Below, piece by piece: positions 50,435 to 59,370 of a stretch of DNA of 64,000 nt. The DNA is from CBDCWT01 sp965223305 (GTDB lineage: Bacteria; Planctomycetota; Planctomycetia; Pirellulales; Pirellulaceae): positions 186,001-250,000 of the forward strand of contig CBDCWT010000088.1 in NCBI GenBank assembly GCA_965223305.1, read 5' to 3'. A program made the position numbers and the translations under genes. The notes beneath the pieces were generated by a model. The model was not told the DNA's origin. It ran no database searches and saw only the letters and a list, made by a program, of their open reading frames with translations. Position 1 is the first letter of the stretch, and each line of letters opens with the position of its first letter.

Positions 50435-52363
50435 GTGCGAACCCCTCAACGTGGCATCGTCGCAGCGGTGGTCGTTACCCTGAACTGCCTCGCCGTGGCC
50501 GACGACCGGCACCCGGAAAACGACGCTGACGCCAAATTTGTCGAGCTGGACGTCAACCACGACAAACTCGTATCGCTGGACGAGTTGCTCAGTGGTCGGC
50601 AGGTCGCAGCCGACATCACCCGGCGAGATCTCCTGCTCTTCGATCAGAATCAAGACGGTTCGCTGGACCGTCGTGAATTCTCGACACTACCCGATGAGTT
50701 TGATCCAGAGCAGCGTGGCTCCCTGCCGGACCCGATCGAAAACCTAGTCGATCAGGCCGTCGAGGCTATGGACGAGTCGTTCGCTGACTGGTCGCAAGAA
50801 CCAGAAAAGCAGATCGACGCCCGTCAATTCATCCGTGATTTCGTGGCCACCGTGGGCAACAACGTCGCGCAGCCTCAGACGCGTGAAGCAGACGAGAACG
50901 GGGACGGACGTGTCAGCCGAGCCGAGGCAAGAAGATTCATAGAGATCCAGCTGGGGGTGCGACGACGTCAAGGCGAGCTGCTTCGGGAGCCAAATGGGCG
51001 CGTTGTCAACTTCGTAGACTACCTGTCGATCGATGCAAACCGCGACGACAGGCTCGACCATCATGAGTTCCTAACACACTCAGCGTTCGGAGGGCAGGCT
51101 GAGGCCGTTTTCCGCCAGGCTGACACCGATGCAGATGATGCGATCTCTTTCGACGAATGGCGGCAGTTGCCAGATCACGGGCTAGCAGACCCGGTCGAAG
51201 ATTTTCGCCGGCTGGATCAGAACCTCGACGCCCGTGTCGATGCTGACGAGCTGGCGGCAGGCAGTCCGGATGAATTGAGTTCGCTTAGCTCAAGAGGATT
51301 TCGGGGCTTTGACACCGATCGGGACGGTCTGTTGACGCTTGCAGAGTATCGAGCGAGCATGCTGGCCAATCCACTGATACCGTGGCAACAAGTACTCTGC
51401 GACCGCGATCGTGATGGCCTCTTGTCGTTCTCGGAGTTCAACTTCGGGTCGCCTGGAGCTATGACGTTGGAGTTTCCTTTGCTCCGCTGGATCTACTTTC
51501 AGACGTTGGATGTTAATGAAAACGGGCATCTCGATCCCGACGAGTTCGCATTCAGGCCCATGCAGTCGATCGAGCTGTTCTCGCTGAATGAAGACGGAAC
51601 GGGCTGGCGTTCGGTTCTCAAAATGAAGGATTTCCCGAAACTCGGATCACCCGACGTTTCGAGGGACGGCAAACGGATTGTGTTTGATGCCTGGCGTAAC
51701 AACCTTCAGGAAATGACGATCTTTGTCGTCAACATCGACGGTGGCACTCCGCTGCGCGTTGGCCGGGGATTCATGCCAACTTGGTCAGCGAGTGGAGGAC
51801 GGCTCGCCTGCTCGCGTGGTGGCGTCCGAATTATCGATCTGGGAGGTACCACTCACAAACTTGTCGACGGCCGCGGCTGGTCCGCGCAGTGGTCACCTGA
51901 TGGAAAGCAGATTGCCTTCACACAGGGCCGCCTGATTCGCGTGTACAACGTTCAGTCGGAGACGACACGAACCGTCCTGGGGGCTAACGCCCACCGGTAC
52001 AGCAGAATCCGCTACAACATGTCGTGGTCGCCGGACGGAAGAAGTCTGTGCCTGAAAGGACAGCGGCGGGACGGCGTCCTCGAAGTCGCTACGTTGGACG
52101 TATCAGGCCGTGAGATTGAACTCAAGGTGCACGCAACAACGCGGGACTCAGTGGCGTCGGACAGCGCCTGGCATCCCAGCGGCAAGCGGATCGTGTTCTC
52201 CATGCCGTGCGCGCAACGCCAGTGCCAGCAGCTGTACGAATTCGATCCGAACCAAGACAAACCGCCCAAGCTAGTCGAAGGTCAGGATCCAACAAGAAAT
52301 AACCGCGAAATGTGCTGGACGCCGGACGGCAAGCGGCTGATCTTAACGAGCGGCGATTCGTAG
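50435..52363 (+). CDS. Exported EF-hand and TolB-like beta-propeller protein
   Basis: 642 residues from the GTG at 50435, fixed by AGGAGGT 5 nt upstream; longer in-frame forms run into family C repeat DNA. A signal (RGIVAAVVVTLNCLAVA) is followed by nine EF-hand-like calcium loops (DVNHDKLVSLDE, DQNQDGSLDRRE, DENGDGRVSRAE, DANRDDRLDHHE, DTDADDAISFDE, DQNLDARVDADE, DTDRDGLLTLAE, DRDRDGLLSFSE, DVNENGHLDPDE). The last 240 residues hold six PD40 blades (VSRDGKRIVF, WSPDGKQIAF, WSPDGRSLCL, WHPSGKRIVF, WTPDGKRLIL). It is likely a calcium-binding envelope sensor or scaffold; no enzyme motif. It is convergent with the aminotransferase gene, 7 bp apart. Confidence 0.88.
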   Translation: MRTPQRGIVAAVVVTLNCLAVADDRHPENDADAKFVELDVNHDKLVSLDELLSGRQVAADITRRDLLLFDQNQDGSLDRREFSTLPDEFDPEQRGSLPDPIENLVDQAVEAMDESFADWSQEPEKQIDARQFIRDFVATVGNNVAQPQTREADENGDGRVSRAEARRFIEIQLGVRRRQGELLREPNGRVVNFVDYLSIDANRDDRLDHHEFLTHSAFGGQAEAVFRQADTDADDAISFDEWRQLPDHGLADPVEDFRRLDQNLDARVDADELAAGSPDELSSLSSRGFRGFDTDRDGLLTLAEYRASMLANPLIPWQQVLCDRDRDGLLSFSEFNFGSPGAMTLEFPLLRWIYFQTLDVNENGHLDPDEFAFRPMQSIELFSLNEDGTGWRSVLKMKDFPKLGSPDVSRDGKRIVFDAWRNNLQEMTIFVVNIDGGTPLRVGRGFMPTWSASGGRLACSRGGVRIIDLGGTTHKLVDGRGWSAQWSPDGKQIAFTQGRLIRVYNVQSETTRTVLGANAHRYSRIRYNMSWSPDGRSLCLKGQRRDGVLEVATLDVSGREIELKVHATTRDSVASDSAWHPSGKRIVFSMPCAQRQCQQLYEFDPNQDKPPKLVEGQDPTRNNREMCWTPDGKRLILTSGDS

Positions 52364-52382
52364 GCGACTTTTATATATCGCC
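52363..52382. terminator. Candidate bidirectional terminator
   Basis: GGCGA and TCGCC arms around CTTTTATATA lie across the two convergent stop codons. The stem is short and the case is weak. Confidence 0.3.
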
Positions 52383-53741
52383 TTCGATCTTCATGATCCG
52401 CACGGTCTGCTGGAACGCCTCCACGGTTCGGCTCAGCTCGGCGTCGCCGTGCACCGCAGACGTCGGCCCGCCGGGCCAGCCAAAAATGTCGACGCCGTGC
52501 GCCAGCATGCCCAGTCGCAGTTTCTTAGCCGCAGGGGAGCCGGCTGCAGCTTTGATTTTGCGGTAGTCGAACAGCCCCGAGCTGAGTTGTTCAACCGAAA
52601 CCGCTTCTCGGTCGGGATTCGTGAACAGATGGAATCCTGAGAACTCCCCATAAACGCACCAAGGGACACTTTCTTCGTCGAGCACACCTTGCAGCGCCGA
52701 ACGCAACCGGGCGGCGTACTGGCTTGCACGCTCACATGCGTCGGTCTGAGCGACCACTCCCAGCGCTGCAATCCCTGCGGCTGCAGAGACCGGACTGGCG
52801 TTGAACGTACCGTGATGCGCGATCTTCTCCCTCCCTAACTCGGCGCAACGATCAACATCTAGACCATCTAGAATCTCCCTCCGCCCCACCAGCGCACCGC
52901 CCGGAAAACCACCTGCCAAGACCTTCGCCAAGGTCGTGACATCCGGCGTCACCGAATAGTACGCTTGTGCCCCACCTGGGGCGCATCGGAAGCCCGTGAT
53001 GACCTCGTCGAAGATCAAAGGCACTTCGTGAGCCGCAGTCGCTTCGCGTAGCTCGTTCAAAAACGACTCGGGGATCGGCACCTGACCCCAAGTGGCACCG
53101 GTCGGTTCCAGGATGACCCCTGCCACATCATCCCGCTCAGACAGGATCTGCCGAACGGTGTCAATGTTTCCTGGTTGGCAAAGCAAGACTTCATCCGCCA
53201 GAGCGGCCACAACGCCGGGAGTCGGTGTGCCGTCAAAGTGGGAGCCCACGCCAAAGGCCATGTGGTCGTGCCAGCCGTGGAAGTTGGTGGCAAACCGGAC
53301 GATCTTTGTCTTGCCAGTAAAGGCCCGCACGAGTCGCAATGCCAGTAACGTCGCTTCGGTCCCCGAGCTGGTAAAGCGCACCCGCTCGGCGGAAGGAACC
53401 AACTGCTGGACCTTCTCGCCCCACTCCAACTCCAATCCGTGGCTGGCGCCCAAGTGCGTTCCTCGCGCGCATTGCCGCTCGACCGCTTCCATGACGGTGG
53501 GGTGATTGTGGCCTAGCAGAAGTGCGCCGTGCCCGCCGACGTAGTCCACATACTCGTTTCCATCAACATCCCACTTACGAGGCCCTTGGGCACGATCTAC
53601 ATAGACGGCGTAGGGTTTCAGATACCGAGCGTCGTGGGTGACGCCGCCGGGAAAGACGCGCTGGGCTCGCTCGGCCAGCTTTCGAGACGTCGGCGTCCGC
53701 TCCATGAACTTGGCCGATATTTGCGATTCAAGGATGGGCAT
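52371..53741 (-). CDS. Class III aminotransferase, glutamate-1-semialdehyde aminomutase-like
   Basis: 456 residues from the ATG at 53741; longer in-frame forms reach into the divergent sulfatase gene. The fold-type I PLP signature is complete: SSGTEA at 125-130, IFDEVITGFR with D245, and the PLP lysine K273 in TLAKVLAGGFPGGALVG. It is close to HemL in length and motifs (RVFPGGVTHDAR, YVDYVGGHGALLLGHNHP), but many planctomycete relatives are not the haem enzyme and there is no haem neighbour, so the substrate is left open. No signal peptide; cytoplasmic. Confidence 0.87.
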   Translation of the reverse strand: MPILESQISAKFMERTPTSRKLAERAQRVFPGGVTHDARYLKPYAVYVDRAQGPRKWDVDGNEYVDYVGGHGALLLGHNHPTVMEAVERQCARGTHLGASHGLELEWGEKVQQLVPSAERVRFTSSGTEATLLALRLVRAFTGKTKIVRFATNFHGWHDHMAFGVGSHFDGTPTPGVVAALADEVLLCQPGNIDTVRQILSERDDVAGVILEPTGATWGQVPIPESFLNELREATAAHEVPLIFDEVITGFRCAPGGAQAYYSVTPDVTTLAKVLAGGFPGGALVGRREILDGLDVDRCAELGREKIAHHGTFNASPVSAAAGIAALGVVAQTDACERASQYAARLRSALQGVLDEESVPWCVYGEFSGFHLFTNPDREAVSVEQLSSGLFDYRKIKAAAGSPAAKKLRLGMLAHGVDIFGWPGGPTSAVHGDAELSRTVEAFQQTVRIMKIEGDI

Positions 53742-53831
53742 GATTGGGATTCCAGCAGGTATCGTTGGTGAGAACTGATGAAGGAGTTTAAGTCTCCCTG
53801 TCGACAGGCTGATCGCATTTGCTCGCCATTG

Positions 53832-53837
53832 TACAAT
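53832..53837 (+). promoter_or_regulatory. Candidate -10 element for the second sulfatase gene
   Basis: TACAAT 61 bp before the ATG at 53899. Confidence 0.4.
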
Positions 53838-53898
53838 GGGACGGCTAAACAGAGCTACGGCGTGAATCGATACCAGACAACAAAGGTCAAGGCTTCCG

Positions 53899-55341
53899 AT
53901 GCGCATCATCTACCTGACCCTACCCGTACTCCTCCTACTCACCAGCTGCGTGTGCCGGGCGGACAACCGGCCCCCTAACATCCTGTTGATCGTCAGTGAC
54001 GACCAAGGCTATCGCGATCTGGGTTGTTTCGGAAGCGACGAAATTAAGACACCTCATCTAGATCAACTCGCCCGCGAAGGTGTGCGCTTGACTAGCTTTT
54101 ACGTGACTTGGCCGGCCTGCACACCCAGCCGTGGGAGCCTGCTCACCGGCCGCTATCCGCAGCGGCATGGTGTGTTTGACATGATTCGCAACGAGGCGCC
54201 TGACTACGGTAAGAAGTACACGGCTGCGGAGTACGCGGTAACGTTCGAACGGATTGGTGGAATGGACACTCGGGAAATCCTGCTACCGCAGTTGCTGAAG
54301 GAAGCTGGCTACGTGAGCGGGATCTTTGGTAAATGGGATCTGGGCGTCCATCAGCGGTTCTTGCCACTGGCCCGCGGCTTCGACGACTTCTATGGCTTCT
54401 GCAATACCGGTATCGACTACTTCACGCATGAACGGTACGGTGTCCCATCGATGTTCCGAAACAACGAGGCAACCCAAGAAGACAAAGGTGTGTACTGCAC
54501 GTATCTGTTTGAACGCGAAGCCGTCAGGTTCCTCAACGAAAACCACGATCGGCCGTTTTTTCTCTACGTACCCTTCAACGCGCCGCACAGCGCTTCGAAT
54601 CTTGACCCAAAGATTCGCAGCGCCGCGCAGGGACCAGACGAATACAAAGCGGTCTACCCACAGCTGCAGCGCGAGGCCGGGTATGTCGCAAGGACGCGCT
54701 ACGGCGAGCCTGCACAGATCGCTAACCGGGCGAAACGGCGTCTGGAGTATGCTTCATCGGTCACCTGCATGGATAACACAATTGGAACGCTGCTGGGACT
54801 GCTGAAACAACACGGCCTCGAGGAGAATACGATCGTCATCTTCTTGTCAGACAACGGCGGAGGCGGTTCCGGAGATAACTCGCCGCTACGAGGTGGCAAG
54901 GCCCAGATGTTTGAAGGAGGGATCCGCGTACCGTGCATTGTTCGGTATCCAGGTCACATCCCGCCAGGGTCGTCGAGCGACGCATTGTTGACTTCCTTAG
55001 AAGTCGTACCGACCCTGCTTCAGGCAACTGGCGTTGAACCACCCACCGGGCTGGTGCTGGACGGCTTCGACATGATGCCGGTTTTGTCGAAGGCAGCTGA
55101 GTCGCCCCGCACTCGGATGTTCTGGCAGCGCAAGGACGACCGGGCAGCCCGAGTGGGACATTGGAAGTGGGTCGCGTCAGGTCGCGGTAACGGGCTGTTC
55201 GATCTTTCCGCTGATCTCGGCGAACAGCACGATCTTTCCGAGTCGCGCCCTGACAAGCTAAGCGAACTGAAGGAACACTTCGCCGAGTGGCGGGCTGAAA
55301 TGGATGCAGCCGACCCCCGTGGCCCGTTCCGAGACTACTGA
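53899..55341 (+). CDS. Exported type I sulfatase, possible lipoprotein
   Basis: 480 residues. The N-terminus IIYLTLPVLLLLTSCVCRAD carries a lipobox-like LTSC, so it may be lipid-anchored. Metal-binding IVSDDQGYRD, the signature C74-T-P-S-R78 with GSLLTGRYPQRHGV, FGKWDLGVHQRF (where HLG is usual, here DLG) and IFLSDNGGGGSGDNSPLRGGK are present. It should hydrolyse sulfate esters of glycans. It is divergent from the aminotransferase gene and followed by a family A hairpin that separates it from the convergent RidA-like gene. Confidence 0.94.
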   Translation: MRIIYLTLPVLLLLTSCVCRADNRPPNILLIVSDDQGYRDLGCFGSDEIKTPHLDQLAREGVRLTSFYVTWPACTPSRGSLLTGRYPQRHGVFDMIRNEAPDYGKKYTAAEYAVTFERIGGMDTREILLPQLLKEAGYVSGIFGKWDLGVHQRFLPLARGFDDFYGFCNTGIDYFTHERYGVPSMFRNNEATQEDKGVYCTYLFEREAVRFLNENHDRPFFLYVPFNAPHSASNLDPKIRSAAQGPDEYKAVYPQLQREAGYVARTRYGEPAQIANRAKRRLEYASSVTCMDNTIGTLLGLLKQHGLEENTIVIFLSDNGGGGSGDNSPLRGGKAQMFEGGIRVPCIVRYPGHIPPGSSSDALLTSLEVVPTLLQATGVEPPTGLVLDGFDMMPVLSKAAESPRTRMFWQRKDDRAARVGHWKWVASGRGNGLFDLSADLGEQHDLSESRPDKLSELKEHFAEWRAEMDAADPRGPFRDY

Positions 55342-55395
55342 AGTTGCGCTTTTCGCAGTTGGGCGGCCTGAGGGTGACGAATTTGCCTGGCTTTC

Positions 55396-55467
55396 GGAAC
55401 CCGAAGCGTGAGCGAGGGAATTGCTTACGTTGGTACACCAACTCCCCTCGCTGACGCTTCGGGTTCC
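55396..55467. repeat. Repeat family A, best hairpin (72 bp)
   Basis: Arms 55396-55418 (GGAACCCGAAGCGTGAGCGA...) and 55445-55467 (CCCTCGCTGACGCTTCGGGT...) pair over 23 bases with one mismatch; the loop holds TTGGTACACCAA. It lies between convergent genes and could stop transcription both ways. Confidence 0.85.
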
Positions 55468-55538
55468 GATTGAGGCGAACGCGACTTTAGATCTCCGAGA
55501 GGTGAGTAAGTTGCCTCGGAACGCAACTGCCGTGTTGG

Positions 55539-56138
55539 TCACACCTGCACCTGGAAGATCGCCTCGATTTCAACCGGAATGTTGCTCGGCAAGGCGTTCA
55601 TGCCGACCGCGCTGCGGGCGGCTTTGCCGTTTTGTTCGCCGAAGACGTCAACCATCAGCTCGCTGAAACCGTTGATTACTTGAGGTTGCTTCGTGAACTC
55701 CTCGGTACAGTTGACCATTCCCAGCACTTTGACAAGCCGCACCACTCGATCGAGGCTGCCTAACGTATTGCGTATGCTGCTCAGCACGTTCAAGCCTACC
55801 AAGCGTGCAGCAGCAAAGCCCTCTTCAACCGTCAGGTCTTTGCCCACTTTACCGGACAAGTAGGTACCGTCTTCCTGCCGTGGACCTGTCCCTGAAGTGT
55901 ATAGCATGTTGCCGCTCAAGACCGCCGGTACGTAGACCGCCACAGGGGTCGGCACCGGTGGTAGCGCGATCCCGAGCTCGCGCAGCCGATCTTCCGGCTT
56001 GGGGACGTCATTCTGCGCGGCCAGCGCCCCTGCGGACTCTCGAAACCAATCCGAACTCAGGACGGTTCCAGTCGTTACACCGGTCGCCACCAATAGTGCA
56101 TCGCGCAAGAACTCCCGACGACGGTTCTGCCTGGACAT
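55539..56138 (-). CDS. RidA/YjgF-family protein with Tat signal
   Basis: 199 residues. An unusual N-terminal extension carries a twin-arginine signal (NRRREFLRDALLVATGVTTG). The Rid domain follows: VLSGNMLYTSGTGPRQEDGTYLSGKVGKD, ARLVGLNVLSSIRNTLGSLDRVVRLVKVLGMVN, and ARSAVGMNALPSNIPVEIEAI with R175 and E190, matching the substrate-binding Arg and Glu of RidA enamine/imine deaminases. RidA normally protects cytoplasmic PLP enzymes; an exported form is noteworthy. The next minus-strand hydrolase gene lies 27 bp upstream, so they are probably one transcript. Confidence 0.87.
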   Translation of the reverse strand: MSRQNRRREFLRDALLVATGVTTGTVLSSDWFRESAGALAAQNDVPKPEDRLRELGIALPPVPTPVAVYVPAVLSGNMLYTSGTGPRQEDGTYLSGKVGKDLTVEEGFAAARLVGLNVLSSIRNTLGSLDRVVRLVKVLGMVNCTEEFTKQPQVINGFSELMVDVFGEQNGKAARSAVGMNALPSNIPVEIEAIFQVQV

Positions 56139-56165
56139 ATGACTTAGCTCCTATTTTTTTGTCAT

Positions 56166-57032
56166 TCATCTAATTGATCGTGACGTGCCATGCTGTATGA
56201 AGAAATCCGGCAATACCGGGTTCTTCCAAAACTCGGGAGCGAACTCGTGGCCCTTACCTGCGACAACAACCAGTCGCATGGTAGCGCCAAGTTCACGATA
56301 GCGTCGAGCTAGTTCGGCGCTGTTTGCCTCCAGCGGAACCGCTTGGTCTGCATCACCCTGCAGGTGCAGGATGGGAACTCGCGCAGCCGCTAGCGGTGCG
56401 AGCCGATCCAGTGGGTTGTGCTGGTCGAGTTCCATGCGAAGCCGGTTCGCAGGGATCCCGTATTCAGCGCTCAGTTTCTTTAGCCCGGGATAGGTCCGCA
56501 AGTTGCAGACTGGATAGATCGCACCGATGCACTGCACACACTCAGGGTGTTCTGCGGCCCAATTGTAATGCATGAGCCCACCGCGGCTGACAGGAAACAG
56601 GCAGGCCTTCGCTGCTAAACCGTGCCGCTCCACGAGCAACCGGTAGAACTCGGTGTAAACCGCTCGACCAGCCGGGCTCCCGTACGACTCGCCGACGTCG
56701 ACGCCGCAGAAGTAGAATCCTCGATCAAGCAGTCCTGAGATGACGCCCGCGTGACGCTTCGTGGGGAGAGTCCACACGCCTCGTTCATCGCGCAATGACG
56801 GAGCGTACCACACCCAGGGTCTATGACCGTCGCCAGCAGGCCGCCGCGGTTTGACAACGAAGCCCACCGTCTGCCCAACCTCCAATTCCACCAACTCAGC
56901 ATCATAGATCTCGGAGTGAATGCCCTCTAACTCGGCGGCTGCCACAACGACGGCATGGCTGCATCCGAACGGAACTGCAAGCGCCCAAACAGCCCAACAC
57001 AGAAAAGATCTATTACCTCGACGGTCGCTCAT
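56166..57032 (-). CDS. Exported alpha/beta hydrolase
   Basis: 288 residues. A signal-like segment (FLCWAVWALAVPFGCSHAVVVAAA) with a lipobox-like cysteine precedes an alpha/beta hydrolase fold. The nucleophile is the Ser in CLFPVSRGGLMHYNWA, the acid the Asp in HLQGDADQAVPLEAN and the base the His in VVAGKGHEFAPEF. It is similar to prolyl-oligopeptidase-like or acetyl-xylan-esterase-like enzymes; the substrate is unknown. It lies between the gamma-glutamyltransferase gene (47 bp upstream) and the RidA-like gene (27 bp downstream), all minus strand, so the three may be an operon. Confidence 0.83.
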   Translation of the reverse strand: MSDRRGNRSFLCWAVWALAVPFGCSHAVVVAAAELEGIHSEIYDAELVELEVGQTVGFVVKPRRPAGDGHRPWVWYAPSLRDERGVWTLPTKRHAGVISGLLDRGFYFCGVDVGESYGSPAGRAVYTEFYRLLVERHGLAAKACLFPVSRGGLMHYNWAAEHPECVQCIGAIYPVCNLRTYPGLKKLSAEYGIPANRLRMELDQHNPLDRLAPLAAARVPILHLQGDADQAVPLEANSAELARRYRELGATMRLVVVAGKGHEFAPEFWKNPVLPDFFIQHGTSRSIR

Positions 57033-57079
57033 GACTCACCTCCGCGGATCACCGGGGCACTGAATTACTGTTTGAGGGG

Positions 57080-58753
57080 TTACTGTCTGAGGGCTCCGGC
57101 ATGACGGCCGGCCTGGGGATCACCCGCAGCACTGAAAACACCGGTCTCCGGGTCCAGGTGGATCATGACCGGATGGGCAATGGGCCGAGCGGTCGTGTCG
57201 ACCTGATGCCCCCTGCGACCTAGTTCCGCGCGTACCGCCTCGGGAACGGTTTCATTGGTACGCAGCTGCCCTAGGCCTACGAAAGCTGCTGTTCTGTCTG
57301 GATTGGGGTCGAACGAGTTTTGATGGTGATTCGTATGGAACCTCGGTGCGGTGACGGCCTGCTCGGGCAGCATGCCGAACTCGATGTGATTCAGCAGCAA
57401 GTTCAGCGTCGTTTGGTCTTGCAGATCGCCGCCCGCCACGCTGATGGCGATGACCGGCTTACCGTCCTTGGTAACGAGTGTCGGAGTCAGCGTGATCCTC
57501 GGTCGTTTTCCCGGCTGAACTCGGTTGGGATGCCCTTCGGTCGTGTTAAGACTGCGCACTCGGTTGCCTTGGGTGACACCGGAAGGCCCTGGTTTGTTGC
57601 CGACAAGATTACAGCTGGGAGTGGCGGCGACAACGTTGCCCCAGCGGTCGGCGACGACGCACGTTGTTGTATCCTGAACCGGAATGTCGGTCGTCGAGTC
57701 AGTGGACGACTCCCGCTCCTTCAGCGCCTGCGGCACGTACGGATCCCCGGGCCTTCGCTCCAGCGATGCGTGTTGCGCGTCGATTAATGGACGGCGCAGC
57801 TGTGTGTAGCGGTCCGAGAAGAGCTGATCCAACGGTACTGTGACAAAACCAGGGTCACCGTAGTACTCGTCACGATCGGCCATCGCCAACTTCAGCGCCT
57901 CGACCACTACATGAATGTAGTCTGCTGAAAGATGTCCCATCGATTTCAAGTCGAACCCTTCAAGCAACCTAAGAGTCTGGCAAAGATAAGGTCCCTGCGT
58001 CCAAGGGCCGCATTTGTAGATCGTGTATCCGCGATAGTCCACCGAAACAGGGTCCTCGACTCTCGTCGCGTGCGCCTCGAGGTCCGTTTTGCGCAGCCAG
58101 GCACCGGTCTCGATGTACCATGCCTCGAGCTCGTCGGCGATGTCACCCTTGTAAAACCGGTCGCGAACGGCAGTCAGTTTTTGCTGTCGCGAACCAGCTG
58201 TTTCGCGCTCTCGATCGACGAGTTTCCGCAGGGTCGTAGCTAGCCTTCCATGCCAATCTGCTTGCCCCGCATCCAACAGCGTTAGTGTCGGCTCAACGAC
58301 TTGTTCGAAGGACATTGTGCCGTAGAGCTTCAAGGCAGTGACGCATAGGTCCACCGCACCGGGCACTGGAGCTGCCTTCATGCTGCCGGTCGCAGGAATG
58401 CCGTGCTCATAAAACCACTCGATCGCTGCCGGATCACGAGGCGCCGCGCCCAGGCCGCAGAGCACCTTGACCTCCTGACGTGTGGCGTCGTAGATGATCA
58501 GCGGAATCTCCCCACCGATCGCAAACGACCCGTAGTCGGTGACCGACAGTGCCAGCAAAGTGGCCGCAGCAGCGTCCGCCGCGTTGCCACCTGCGTTGAG
58601 GATTTGCAGTCCAGCGGCGACCGAGTTCATCTTACCGGCAGCAACCGCTCCTCCTTTTCCGGCAGCTTTCCACGTGATCACATCGCCTGACACCTGCGAC
58701 AACGGCAAGAGTGCCGCTAAGAGCGTCCATACCAAAACCTTTGAACGTATCAT
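57080..58753 (-). CDS. Gamma-glutamyltransferase family protein, exported
   Basis: 557 residues from the ATG at 58753, which starts a signal peptide (KVLVWTLLAALLPLSQVSGD); a longer in-frame start at 58975 adds 74 residues without one. NTN-hydrolase fold: GGAVAAGKMNSVAAGLQILNAGGNAADAAAA at the N-terminus, and the self-cleavage site DTTTCVVADRWGNVVA with Thr362 as likely nucleophile of the small subunit. The usual TTH is TTT here. ISVAGGDLQDQTTLNLLLNHIEFG and APRFHTNHHQ are typical of the C-terminal subunit. It should cleave gamma-glutamyl peptides such as glutathione in the periplasm, though divergent members may be acylases. It is the first gene of a possible three-gene minus-strand operon. 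Confidence 0.86.
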   Translation of the reverse strand: MIRSKVLVWTLLAALLPLSQVSGDVITWKAAGKGGAVAAGKMNSVAAGLQILNAGGNAADAAAATLLALSVTDYGSFAIGGEIPLIIYDATRQEVKVLCGLGAAPRDPAAIEWFYEHGIPATGSMKAAPVPGAVDLCVTALKLYGTMSFEQVVEPTLTLLDAGQADWHGRLATTLRKLVDRERETAGSRQQKLTAVRDRFYKGDIADELEAWYIETGAWLRKTDLEAHATRVEDPVSVDYRGYTIYKCGPWTQGPYLCQTLRLLEGFDLKSMGHLSADYIHVVVEALKLAMADRDEYYGDPGFVTVPLDQLFSDRYTQLRRPLIDAQHASLERRPGDPYVPQALKERESSTDSTTDIPVQDTTTCVVADRWGNVVAATPSCNLVGNKPGPSGVTQGNRVRSLNTTEGHPNRVQPGKRPRITLTPTLVTKDGKPVIAISVAGGDLQDQTTLNLLLNHIEFGMLPEQAVTAPRFHTNHHQNSFDPNPDRTAAFVGLGQLRTNETVPEAVRAELGRRGHQVDTTARPIAHPVMIHLDPETGVFSAAGDPQAGRHAGALRQ

Positions 58754-59087
58754 GGAGCGGCCCTTGTTCTGCGAGATTCGTCCGATCGCCAACTGCCAAC
58801 TTTCTTCTGCCAACTGCCTTCTGTCAACTCCTGCACACATCTCCCTTCGTGCCCACCTTGGTGGAATGACGACTTGCACGAAAGATTGGGATTGGCGACG
58901 GGCAAGCTGGTAGAACCGGCGACCGCCCAGCTTCTCCACAGCTTGTGTCAGTCTTGGTGTCTGGGCAAGGCGCACTGACGTTCACTTAGAACCGACTCGC
59001 CTGGTCAACACAGTCACAGGCAAGTTGTCAAATAGACCGAAGTTCATGAGTTTCTCGATGTCTGAATGTTACGAGATGAGCGTTTAT

Positions 59088-59150
59088 AACCGTCGTTCAA
59101 GCTTGTTGGTCGAATTCAACTTCTTGACGATCAGTGGGCCAACGACGGTT
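59088..59150. other. Isolated inverted repeat in an otherwise featureless gap
   Basis: AACCGTCGTT (59088-59097) and AACGACGGTT (59141-59150) are perfect 10-bp arms around 43 bp. The gap 58754-59370 holds no repeat family and no convincing gene; a 62-codon frame at 59025-59213 has no family resemblance. The hairpin might be part of a small RNA or a leftover mobile end. Confidence 0.35.
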
Positions 59151-59318
59151 TTCCAGGTAAGTAAGTCTCCGCTCAGTCGCCATACTAATCTGCCAGCACC
59201 GGGCCCCTCATAGTTGGGCCAATCCTCTAATCCGGCGCCCCTGCTCGCTCCCGCACAACAACCTCACGTTTCCGCGCCGAAGTACTTGAATGTTTTCCCT
59301 GTTCACAGACTGGCCAAC

Positions 59319-59324
59319 TATACT
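59319..59324 (+). promoter_or_regulatory. Candidate -10 element for the PEP-CTERM gene
   Basis: TATACT 46 bp before the ATG at 59371. Confidence 0.4.
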
Positions 59325-59370
59325 GGCTCGAATACGATCGACAGTAGTCACTATCTAGAGATGAAATAGT

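Noticed and set aside
55258..55542. 94-codon minus-strand frame after the second sulfatase
   Set aside because: It consists of family A hairpin sequence and overlaps the sulfatase end.
59025..59213. 62-codon plus-strand frame
   Set aside because: No ribosome binding site, no recognisable sequence, and it spans the inverted repeat.
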